The translations under genes were made by a program, and so were the position numbers. From assembly GCA_024742285.1 (NCBI GenBank), contig JANSYR010000013.1:62001-126000 (forward strand): a stretch of 64,000 nucleotides of DNA. The letters run 5' to 3'. The notes under the pieces were generated by a model, which saw only the letters and a program-made list of their open reading frames with translations, searched no databases and was not told the origin of the DNA. The stretch comes from a bacterium. Lineage in GTDB: Bacteria; Myxococcota_A; UBA9160; UBA4427. This document shows positions 45,501 to 53,442 of the stretch, in pieces. The first letter of the stretch is position 1; each line of letters opens with the position of its first letter.

Positions 45501-46136
45501 GTGCAGGCCGTCCGCTTCATCGCCTGGTCCGACTATCTCTGCCCCTGGTGCTGGAACGCGTCGCGCACGCTCTGGCAGCTGGTCGACGCGTACGAGGGGC
45601 GGTTGCAGATCGAGTGGCGCAGCTACCTGCTCCGGCCGGTCGAGAAGAAGAACCGCGATCGCGAGCGGTTCCGGAAGTACACCGAGCACTGGCTCAGGAT
45701 CGGCGCCGAGCCCGGGGCCGGCGAGTTCAACGTCTGGGCCTCGGACGATCCGCCGCCCAGCCACAGCGTGCCCGCCCATCGCGTCGCCAAGGCCGCGGCC
45801 CGGGTCGGGCCCGAGGCGTTTCGCAGGATGCATGCGCGCCTGATGACGGCCTACTTCACCGACAACCGGGACATCTCGTCGGAGAAGGTGCTCCAGGATC
45901 TCTGGGCCGCCGAAGACCTCGCGGAGGCCGACTTCGCGATCAGTCGCGAGCCGGCCATCGAAGCGCAGGTCCTTCGCGACCACGAAGAGGCGCAGGCCCA
46001 GGGCGCGAACGGCGTCCCGGCGATCAAGCGGATCGACAACGACGCCGTGATCGTCGGCGCCCATCCGGAGGCGCTCTACCGGCGCTGGATCGATCGCAGC
46101 CTCGAACGCGGCGAAGGTGTGGTCGAGGTCGGCTGA
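45501..46136 (+). CDS. DsbA-family (FrnE-like) thioredoxin-fold oxidoreductase
   Basis: Thioredoxin fold with the active site YLCPWCWNAS near residue 14 and a large helical insertion, ending with the cis-Pro loop NGVPAIKRID. No signal peptide is seen, so it is cytosolic, in the FrnE/2-hydroxychromene-isomerase group rather than periplasmic DsbA. GTG start at 45501 gives 211 aa. Follows the flavin reductase closely. Confidence 0.87.
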   Translation: MQAVRFIAWSDYLCPWCWNASRTLWQLVDAYEGRLQIEWRSYLLRPVEKKNRDRERFRKYTEHWLRIGAEPGAGEFNVWASDDPPPSHSVPAHRVAKAAARVGPEAFRRMHARLMTAYFTDNRDISSEKVLQDLWAAEDLAEADFAISREPAIEAQVLRDHEEAQAQGANGVPAIKRIDNDAVIVGAHPEALYRRWIDRSLERGEGVVEVG

Positions 46137-46214
46137 TCCGTCGCGACGGGGACGGGTCGGGGGATCGGCGGCAGCGGCGCACTCCAATGGAGAAGAGGCG
46201 CCGCCGCGCGCCGC

Positions 46215-47651
46215 TCACCCCTCCGCGAGTGATCGCGTGACGTCGTGTTCGAACTCCCGGGAAACGGCTTCCTGGAGCGAGAGCAGACTCTTCGGGATAC
46301 GACCGACGAACTCCCAGGCGTCGGGGAGCAGGTCGGGGTCGTAGACCAGGCCGAAGTGGATCTCTCCGCAGTAGCTGAGCAGGGTCAGGTTGATCCCCTG
46401 GGTCGGCCCGAGCAGCGAGATCGGCACCATCTGCTCGATCCGCGCGCTGTTGATGTAGAGCGGGAACGGCGTCATCGGCACGTTCGACACGACGGCATTC
46501 GTCGGCAGCGGCATCTTGTCGCCCGCCGCCGCGGAGCCGCGCGCGAAGAGGTTCGCGACGCCCGGGAGCATCACCTCGCCGATGATCTCGAGGACGCCGG
46601 GGAGTGCGTCGCCCTGGGCCCGCTGCTTCTCGGCGGTGGCGTGCTCGTGAATGGTGGCGACGCGCTCGATCGGGTCGGCGATATCGGTTCCCCAGGTGAT
46701 CGCGAGATCCGTGATGCTGTTGCCCAGCGACTTGTCGTCGGCCTTGCGCGTGGAGCAGGGGACCATCGCGAGCAGGGACTTCTCGGGCAGCGCCTCCCGA
46801 TCGCTCAGGTAGTCGCGGGCGGCGCCCCCGGTGATCGCCAGGACGATGTCGTTGACCGTCACGCCGAGCGTGTTCTTGAGACGCTTCACCTCGTCCAGCG
46901 AGACCGTGGACCAGGCCACGCGGCGATGGGGGCCGACCACGCCGTTCCAGAGCGCCGTCGGTGCGAGGGCGTCACCCTTGGCGTCGCTCGGCGTCTCCTT
47001 CGTCTCCGCGCGTCGGCGCTTGACCGCACCCTCGACCAGCTTGCCGAGGAGTCTGCCCTGGCGGACCGGAAGCTCCGCCGCGTTGCGCGCCGCGTTCGCC
47101 CACATGCGGCGATCCGAGACCGGCTCGCCGGCGACCGCTGCGTCCTCGACGCTGACCGGCGTGTCCCGCTTCGCGTCGGGTGCGATATCGAAGAGCTGCT
47201 CGGACAGGTTCGCGCCCGAAGCGCCGTCCATCAGGCAGTGATGCATGCGCCAGAGCATGGCGAAGCGACCGCCCGGGAGGCCTTCGATCAGCACGATGTC
47301 CCAGAGCGGCTGCGAGCGATCCATCGGGCGCTCGAAGATCCGGCCCGCGAGCTGGGCGAGGGATTCGTCGGAGTAGGGGGCCGGGATCCGGATCGAGTGG
47401 ACGTGGTCCGCCGGATCGAAGTCCTTGCAGCGCACCCAGTAGGGGCGATCGAGACCGAAGGGCACCTCCTGCAGGCGCCAGGCGAACCGGTCGACCGAGC
47501 CCAGTCGGTCGCGCACGAAATCGACGAACGTCGCGTAGGAGAAGTCGTGGCCGTCGGTCGGGGCCAGGAAGGCCAGACCGCCGATGTGGCCGGGGAGCTC
47601 GGGGGTCTCCATCGAGAGGAAGATCGCGTCCTGGGTCGTGAGCTGTTGCAT
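46215..47651 (-). CDS. Wax ester synthase/diacylglycerol acyltransferase (WS/DGAT)
   Basis: Esterifies fatty alcohols or diacylglycerol with acyl-CoA for storage lipid. MQQLTTQDAIFLSMETPELPGHIGGLAFL is the family N-terminus; the catalytic HHxxxDG is seen as RMHHCLMDGASGANL near residue 140; ND of GVTVNDIVLA and the C-terminal PMTPFPLYINSARI match. 478 aa. Divergent from the TetR gene across an AT-rich region with a palindromic operator, so probably TetR-controlled. Confidence 0.93.
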   Translation of the reverse strand: MQQLTTQDAIFLSMETPELPGHIGGLAFLAPTDGHDFSYATFVDFVRDRLGSVDRFAWRLQEVPFGLDRPYWVRCKDFDPADHVHSIRIPAPYSDESLAQLAGRIFERPMDRSQPLWDIVLIEGLPGGRFAMLWRMHHCLMDGASGANLSEQLFDIAPDAKRDTPVSVEDAAVAGEPVSDRRMWANAARNAAELPVRQGRLLGKLVEGAVKRRRAETKETPSDAKGDALAPTALWNGVVGPHRRVAWSTVSLDEVKRLKNTLGVTVNDIVLAITGGAARDYLSDREALPEKSLLAMVPCSTRKADDKSLGNSITDLAITWGTDIADPIERVATIHEHATAEKQRAQGDALPGVLEIIGEVMLPGVANLFARGSAAAGDKMPLPTNAVVSNVPMTPFPLYINSARIEQMVPISLLGPTQGINLTLLSYCGEIHFGLVYDPDLLPDAWEFVGRIPKSLLSLQEAVSREFEHDVTRSLAEG

Positions 47652-47840
47652 GGGGGCTCTCCTCGTTTCCGGGTGGCTCCAGGTCCCGAGCGGGATCCCG
47701 GGCGGGAAATCGTCGGTGTGCAGCGAGGAAAATACGAGTTTTCCAAAAGATTTCCAGTCGTTTTATTTGGTTGATGGCAAATTTCCCGGACTTCAGCGAC
47801 AATTCCCGGCGATCAGTTGCGTGCTGGTCGTAAGGAAAAA

Positions 47841-47857
47841 CCGAACGGTTCGTTCGG
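47841..47857. promoter_or_regulatory. Palindromic operator, probable TetR site
   Basis: CCGAACG-gtt-CGTTCGG is a perfect 7-bp inverted repeat, 64 bp before the TetR start and ~190 bp before the WS/DGAT start. The surrounding 47652-47920 is the most AT-rich stretch of the window (runs such as CGTTTTATTTGG), fitting overlapping divergent promoters. Two direct repeats, AATTTCCCGG and AATTCCCGG, lie just upstream. TetR proteins of fatty-acid genes often bind sites of this type; the assignment is inferred. Confidence 0.65.
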
Positions 47858-47920
47858 GCCCGCCCGGAGAGGGGGCGGAGGGTCGGTCTTTCGACCCGGG
47901 ATCGATGGGGGAGCCAGACC

Positions 47921-48559
47921 GTGCCGAAGAAGAAGGCGCCGTCGCGTCTCGAGGACGCGCGCACGCGCATGTACCAGGACCTGATCTTCGAGAGCGCCGA
48001 GTGCGTCTTCGGGGAGAAGGGCTTCGAGACCGCCACCATGCAGGACATCGCCTCGGAGGCCGGTGTCTCGTTGAAGACGATCTACGCCAGCTTCCCGGGC
48101 AAGCAGGAGCTCTACAACGCGATCATGCTGCTGCGCGGTCGTGAGATGTTCGAGGCGGTCGCCCGGGCCCACGCCGCCGCGAAGACGCCCCTCGAGCAGC
48201 TGATCGAGGGCACCCGCGCCTTCGTCCGCTACCTGGTGGACCACCGCGACTGGTCGCGGATCCACGTGCGGAGCCAGACTTCCTGGGCGATGCGACCGGA
48301 AGGGCACGAGACGGGGCTGCTCTGGGACGATGGCCAGCGTGCCCACATCGACATGCTCGAAGCCGGCGCGGCGGACGGCGTCTTCTACGACGACGATCCC
48401 GCCGAGATGGCGCTCCTGATCCGCGCGATGACCCGCGTGCAGGTCGTCCAGGCCCTCGAGAACGGCGAGGAGGACGCCGACGTGATCGGAGACCGACTCC
48501 TCCAGCGCCTTCTGCGACTCGTCTGCAAGGAGCCGACGGAGCTCCGGGAGGCGGGATGA
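47921..48559 (+). CDS. TetR-family transcriptional regulator
   Basis: N-terminal HTH: YQDLIFESAECVFGEKGFETATMQDIASEAGVSLKTIYASFPGKQELYNAIM, the canonical TetR pattern, with a ligand-binding helical C-terminal domain (212 aa in all). GTG start. It precedes the hydrolase gene with a 4-nt overlap and faces the WS/DGAT gene. Likely represses both directions via the palindrome at 47841-47857; an acyl-CoA or fatty-acid ligand would fit but is unproven. Confidence 0.92.
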   Translation: MPKKKAPSRLEDARTRMYQDLIFESAECVFGEKGFETATMQDIASEAGVSLKTIYASFPGKQELYNAIMLLRGREMFEAVARAHAAAKTPLEQLIEGTRAFVRYLVDHRDWSRIHVRSQTSWAMRPEGHETGLLWDDGQRAHIDMLEAGAADGVFYDDDPAEMALLIRAMTRVQVVQALENGEEDADVIGDRLLQRLLRLVCKEPTELREAG

Positions 48560-49782
48560 GCAGCCTGATTCGCTGGCTGACCGCGCCGGCGATCGAGATC
48601 GCGGCGATGGCGAGCGATACGGCGGCGGTCCTCCGCCGGGAGCAGCGCTACCGCGACGTCCCGGCCGTCGAGCCCAACGCCGGCCTGATCGCCGAGACCC
48701 TGCTCGACGGGAGCTTCTCGCTCCTGGTCAGCATGCTGGTCGGGGTGCCCGAGTCGCAGCAGGTTCGACGCGGGCACCAGGAGCTGCTCGCGATGCGCGA
48801 GTTCATCGAGACCCGCGGCTGGTATGCCGACCCGTCGGGCTACCACATGACGCCGCCGCCGCTGCGGGCGGGGCAGATGACGGAGCGCGAGACGACCGGG
48901 CTGCGCGGCACGACCCGATTCAAGGAGCTCGTCTTCGAGAGCGAGTACGAGCCGCACCCGGGCGAGCCGGGTCGCGAACGCTGGCTCGCCCACGGTGACA
49001 ACGGGACGGCGGCCGCCTACGTCCTCGAGCACGAAGGGGCCGACCGGCCCTGGCTCGTCTGCGTCCACGGCTTCAGCATGGGCCAGCCCAGCACGAACGT
49101 CCAAGGCCTCGCGGCGGACTGGCTCCACGAAGAGCTCGGACTGAACGTCCTGATGCCGGTCCTCCCGCTCCACGGCCCGCGGTCCAGTACCCGCTTCAGC
49201 GGGGCGGGGCTGCTCCAGCCGGAGTTCGCCAACGTCCTCCACCTCTTCAGCCAGGCGGTCTGGGACATCCGGCGCATGGTCGACTGGATCCGCAGGCGAA
49301 GCGCGTCGCCCGTCGGGATGTATGGCATCTCGCTCGGCGGCTATACCGTGAGCCTGGCCTCGGCCTTCATCGACGATCTCGCCTGCGTCGTCGCCGGGAT
49401 CCCCGCCGTCGACTTCACGTCGCTGGCCCGCGAGAACGAGCCGTGGGCCTATCAGGCCTACGGTGGGGACATGCAGACCGACTACGGGCTGGTCTACGAG
49501 GTGACCTACCCGGTCTCGCCGCTGACCTTCGCGCCGCGCGTGCCGGTCGATCGGCGGTACATCTACGCGGGGGTCGCGGATCGCGTCGCGCGCCCGGACC
49601 AGGCCCGCGCGCTCTGGCGACACTGGGACAAGCCCTCGATCGAGTGGCTCTCTTCGGGGCACGTCATGGCGTCGATGAAGCCCGAGCTCAAGCCCTTCCT
49701 GCGTGGAATCGCGGCGAGGCATCTCTTCGGTCCCGGCGAGGCGCCCTTCGTGGTCGATGAGGACATGCGCGCGACGGGCTAG
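48556..49782 (+). CDS. Alpha/beta-hydrolase, lipase-like
   Basis: Alpha/beta-hydrolase fold: oxyanion-side VCVHGFSMGQPSTN, nucleophile elbow GMYGISLGGYT (GxSxG), late Asp in YAGVADRVARPDQ and catalytic His in SSGHVMASMK. The N-terminal ~110 residues are a separate helical region. 408 aa. Coupled to the TetR gene (ATGA) and followed 23 bp later by a second WS/DGAT-like gene, so it probably acts on acyl esters in the same lipid context. Confidence 0.88.
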   Translation: MSSLIRWLTAPAIEIAAMASDTAAVLRREQRYRDVPAVEPNAGLIAETLLDGSFSLLVSMLVGVPESQQVRRGHQELLAMREFIETRGWYADPSGYHMTPPPLRAGQMTERETTGLRGTTRFKELVFESEYEPHPGEPGRERWLAHGDNGTAAAYVLEHEGADRPWLVCVHGFSMGQPSTNVQGLAADWLHEELGLNVLMPVLPLHGPRSSTRFSGAGLLQPEFANVLHLFSQAVWDIRRMVDWIRRRSASPVGMYGISLGGYTVSLASAFIDDLACVVAGIPAVDFTSLARENEPWAYQAYGGDMQTDYGLVYEVTYPVSPLTFAPRVPVDRRYIYAGVADRVARPDQARALWRHWDKPSIEWLSSGHVMASMKPELKPFLRGIAARHLFGPGEAPFVVDEDMRATG

Positions 49783-49805
49783 GCCCCGCGCGGGAGGAGA
49801 ACCCG

Positions 49806-51224
49806 GTGGCACGCGTCTACTACGAGCGGCTCTCGGACGAGAGCGCGCACCATCTGGAGCGCGAGAGCTCCCGTCGTCGGGAGCACACGGCGATGATCCT
49901 CGTCTTCGAGGGTGGGCCGCTGGCGACGCCCGAGGGCGGGGCGGACTACGCGAAGATCCGCAGAATCGTCGAGGCCCGGCTGCCCGAGCTGCCGCGGCTC
50001 CGGACGAAGCTCCGGCGCGTACCGATCGAGAACCACCCCGTCTGGGTCGACGATCGCGAGTTCAATCTCGACTATCACCTGCGTCAGTCGAGTCTTCCGC
50101 GCCCCGGCGATCACGACCAGCTGTGTCGGACGGCGGCGCGGATCGCCGCGACGCGCCTCGACCGGTCGCGTCCGCTCTGGGACTGCTGGGTGATCGAAGG
50201 CGTCGAGGGCGGTCGTTTCGCGCTCGTGCTGAAGATGCACAAGGCGCTCGCCCATCTCGAGGGGGCGGATCTCTTCCGCGCGCTGCTGACGGCGGACCCC
50301 GACGAGAAGACGCCCCCGCCCGGACGCTTCGCGACGCGACCCGCGCCGTCGCCGGTCGAGCTCTTCACGTCCGAGGTGATCCGCCGTTGGAGCCCGTCCC
50401 GCAAGGCCTTCGCCCGCGCGGTCGAGTTCGCGACCACGCCGGGACGGGCAGGGCGCCAGGTGCGCCGGCGTGCGGCCGAGGTGCTCAAGGTCATGGGCTA
50501 TCAGCTCCGGCCGGCGGGGGAGTCGCCCTTCGACGGCAACCTCTCCCCCCACCGCTCCTTCGCGGTCCAGGAGGTCGACCTCGGACAGGTGCAGGCGATC
50601 CGGCAGGCACTGGGTGGAACCGTGCACGATGTGATCCTCACGATCGTGAGCGGGGCGCTTCGGCGCTTCGTTCAGGAGCTCCGGGTGAGCCCGACCGCCG
50701 TGGACCTTCGGGGCATCACCCCGATCCTCGAGGCCTCCGGCGACGAGGCGCGGCCCTGGACGGTCGAGCTGCCGCTCTGGGAGCCGTCGGGGGAGGGGCG
50801 CCAGGCGATCCTCGCAGAGCAGACGCGACGACTCCGCGCCGAGGCCGACCTGGCCCGCGCCGAGGTGCTCGTGTCGGGTGAGCACTGGGGCGCGGCGCGC
50901 GGCCTCGCGATCGGCGCGCGCGCGCTCAAGCACATCGAGCACGGACAGCTCGCCATCCTCCAGAGTCCGGGGCCGCAGCAGCCGCTCTATCTGGACGGGG
51001 CGCGGCTGGTCGAGTGCTACGGCGTCCTGCCGCTGCAGGACTCGTCGGGGCTCGGGATCACGGTCCTCTCGTACGCGGGCTCGTTCTTCTTCACGTTCAA
51101 CGCCGATCCACACATCGTCGATGACGTGCGTCGCCTGCGCGACGCGGTCGACGGCGAGGTGGCGGAGCTGGCGGCGATCGCAGCCGCGAATGGACCGGCG
51201 CTTCGGGCGGTCGGCGCCGCCTAG
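49806..51224 (+). CDS. WS/DGAT-like acyltransferase with degenerate active site
   Basis: Overall WS/DGAT layout (MARVYYERLSDESAHHLERES; NHPVWVDDREFNLDYHLRQ; RSRPLWDCWVIEGVEGGRFALVLKMH; TVHDVILTIVSGALRR; C-terminal LGITVLSYAGSFFFTFNAD). The catalytic HHxxxDG reads KMHKALAHLEGADL, so the second His and the Asp are not at their positions. It may be inactive or use a shifted His. GTG start with GGGAGGAG site, 472 aa. Its stop overlaps the convergent histidine-kinase stop by 4 nt. Confidence 0.85.
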   Translation: MARVYYERLSDESAHHLERESSRRREHTAMILVFEGGPLATPEGGADYAKIRRIVEARLPELPRLRTKLRRVPIENHPVWVDDREFNLDYHLRQSSLPRPGDHDQLCRTAARIAATRLDRSRPLWDCWVIEGVEGGRFALVLKMHKALAHLEGADLFRALLTADPDEKTPPPGRFATRPAPSPVELFTSEVIRRWSPSRKAFARAVEFATTPGRAGRQVRRRAAEVLKVMGYQLRPAGESPFDGNLSPHRSFAVQEVDLGQVQAIRQALGGTVHDVILTIVSGALRRFVQELRVSPTAVDLRGITPILEASGDEARPWTVELPLWEPSGEGRQAILAEQTRRLRAEADLARAEVLVSGEHWGAARGLAIGARALKHIEHGQLAILQSPGPQQPLYLDGARLVECYGVLPLQDSSGLGITVLSYAGSFFFTFNADPHIVDDVRRLRDAVDGEVAELAAIAAANGPALRAVGAA

Positions 51225-53227
51225 CCTTTCGGCCCCGGCTCGGTGACCACGCCGTCGCGCCTGTCCTCGCGCCTTTCCTCGAGCTTGTCTTCGAGGGCGA
51301 CCGCCGGCCCCTGGACCCGCGGAAGCTCGAGCAGGACCGCCAGGCCGCCAGCGGCATTGGATTCGACCTTGAGCTGGCCCCCGTGCTCGCGGGCGATGCC
51401 GTGGACGACGGAGAGGCCAAGGCCGGTCCCGCCTTCCTCGCGTCGCGTCGTGTAGAAGGGCTCGAAGATCCGCACGCGTTCGGCTTCCGGGATCCCCGGG
51501 CCGTCGTCGTCGATCTGGACCCTCGCCAGGCCCCGCTCGTCGTCGGCGTCGACGCGCACGTGGACGTGGGCCCCGCCCGCCTCGAGGGCGTTCCGGATCA
51601 GGTTCAGCAATGCCTGCTCGATCTGGATCGGATTGACGTGGACCCACACGGGCGCGGGCGGCAGGTGGAGCTCGAGCTGCGCGCCTTCGGCCTCGGTCTC
51701 GGGTTGGGCCAGCCGGGCGGTCCGACGGAGGATCTCCTCGAGGCGGCAGTCCCACTTGTCGGTGCGTTCGTCGCGCGCGAACTGCAGGACGCTCTTCACG
51801 ATTCCGCCGCATCGCTTCGCCTCTCGGACGATGTCCTCGAGGGCCTGGTCGATCTCGGCGCGGCTGCCTTCGTCGTTCTCCAGGACCTGCGCGAACTGCG
51901 CCGCGGCGAGGATCGAGCCGATCGGGTTGTTGATCTCGTGGGCGATTCCCGCGGCCAGGGTGCCGACCGAGGCGAGCCGCTCCGAAGCGCGGAGCTGGGC
52001 CTCGGACTCGTCGAGCGCCTCGGTCGCGCGGCGTCGTTCTTCGACCTCGCGGACGAGGTGGTGATTCGCCGAGATCAGCGAGGCGGTTCGCTCGCGTACC
52101 CGCTGTTCCAGCTGATCGGCGTGATCCTCGAGGCGGCGGTACGCCCGGGCGTTGTCGAGCGCGATGGCGATCCAGGGAAGCAATCGCCGGAGGAGCATCG
52201 ATCCGGTCGGCTCGAGGTCGCCCGAGATCGCCGCGGCATCCGCTTCGCGCCAGAGCGTGAGTCTGCCGAACGGGCCGCTCGCGTTCTCGAGCGCATGACG
52301 ATGGCTCGGTTCCCCTCCCGTCTCGCCGAAGGAGCGGCGATAGCGCGGTCGCTGCTCGTGGGGGGCCGCATTCTCCGCAACCGATTCCGAGGGGTCCGGG
52401 TCGTCCAGGCGGATCTCGATCTCGGCGCCTGTGAAGTCGAGGTCGTCGGTCAGGACGCGACCGAGGGTCGTCGCGACGTGGTCGAGGTCGATCTGCTGGG
52501 AGAGCGCGGCGCCGATCTCGTTGACGCGTGCGAGCGCTCGCGCCTGCAGCGCGATGCGATCGTGCGCGGCGCGGACCTCGCGGTAGCTGTCGTTGATGTC
52601 CCAATGCTGGCCTTCGAGTTCCCTGAGCACGGTCTGCAGAGCGGCCCGGCCTCGGATCCGATCGACGAGGCGCGAGATCCGTCCCTTCGCTCGGCGCGGC
52701 GCGCGAATCGCGTAGTCGGCGCCTCCGGGCACGAGGTCGACGCGGACCTCCGCGCGCGGTGCGCCCCAGACCGTGGGGGAGGCGCGGAAATAGCCGCAGA
52801 GCATCAGCATGACGGCTCGGCATTCGCGGTGGCTCTCGAGCATGCGGAGACGCTCGACGATCACGCCGTCCGGCAGGACTTCGACGCGGCCTTCGATCAT
52901 CGGCATCAGGGAGGGGCCGAGCCAGCGAGCCCCGATCTCGTACTGGTCGATCGGGTCGGTGACGACGAGGCCGAGGAGCCGGAACACGGGCATCGACTCG
53001 GACGGGGCGACGCATTCTCCGAAATCGATCACGGCGTCGTCGCTGCCGAGCGCTGCGGCGATGAACTCGCAGAGGGAGGCGAAGGCGTCCCACTCGATCC
53101 GCGCGAACGGTTTTCGTCGCGGCTCCGGAGAAACACCGAGTTCGCGGACCCGCACCGACGTATCGATGCCCCGCTGCTCGGCAGCGGAGAGCACGACATC
53201 CACCAGTCTTGCGGAAACACCCGTCAT
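51221..53227 (-). CDS. Soluble sensor histidine kinase with GAF-like domain
   Basis: 668 aa from the ATG at 53227 (GGGGGGC site). Residues ~1-190 are an input domain I do not recognise (DQYEIGARWLGPSLMPMIEGRVEVLPDG). A GAF-like region follows (LARVNEIGAALSQQIDLDHVATTLGRVL to ~375), then a coiled coil, HisKA (GTLAAGIAHEINNPIGSILA) and HATPase_c (LLNLIRNALEA, DDDGPGIP, GGTGLGLSVVHGIA). No membrane helices, so it senses a cytosolic signal. Divergent from the alpha-oxoamine-synthase fusion; no response regulator adjacent. Confidence 0.9.
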   Translation of the reverse strand: MTGVSARLVDVVLSAAEQRGIDTSVRVRELGVSPEPRRKPFARIEWDAFASLCEFIAAALGSDDAVIDFGECVAPSESMPVFRLLGLVVTDPIDQYEIGARWLGPSLMPMIEGRVEVLPDGVIVERLRMLESHRECRAVMLMLCGYFRASPTVWGAPRAEVRVDLVPGGADYAIRAPRRAKGRISRLVDRIRGRAALQTVLRELEGQHWDINDSYREVRAAHDRIALQARALARVNEIGAALSQQIDLDHVATTLGRVLTDDLDFTGAEIEIRLDDPDPSESVAENAAPHEQRPRYRRSFGETGGEPSHRHALENASGPFGRLTLWREADAAAISGDLEPTGSMLLRRLLPWIAIALDNARAYRRLEDHADQLEQRVRERTASLISANHHLVREVEERRRATEALDESEAQLRASERLASVGTLAAGIAHEINNPIGSILAAAQFAQVLENDEGSRAEIDQALEDIVREAKRCGGIVKSVLQFARDERTDKWDCRLEEILRRTARLAQPETEAEGAQLELHLPPAPVWVHVNPIQIEQALLNLIRNALEAGGAHVHVRVDADDERGLARVQIDDDGPGIPEAERVRIFEPFYTTRREEGGTGLGLSVVHGIAREHGGQLKVESNAAGGLAVLLELPRVQGPAVALEDKLEERREDRRDGVVTEPGPKG

Positions 53228-53249
53228 CAAAGCCCCCCAGCTTCGACTG

Positions 53250-53260
53250 ATACCTGGTAT
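53250..53260. promoter_or_regulatory. Short palindrome in the histidine kinase/AOS intergenic region
   Basis: ATACC-T-GGTAT, an 11-bp perfect inverted repeat, lies 23 bp from the kinase start and ~180 bp from the AOS-GNAT start. It is a candidate operator on spacing alone. The rest of 53228-53442 shows no clear promoter. Confidence 0.25.
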
Positions 53261-53442
53261 GAGAACGAGTCTAGCTCGCTTCCCGAGACGCGCCGCCTCC
53301 CCGAAATCGCGCATTTTCGATGGGCCAGCATCTTTCAAGAGCGTTTCACTCAAGAGATTTCTGTCACCTCCGATGAGGCTGACGAAGGCTCCGCGGCCCC
53401 TGATCCCGCGATCCGGAGATTCGACGCAAGGGGGTGAACGTC

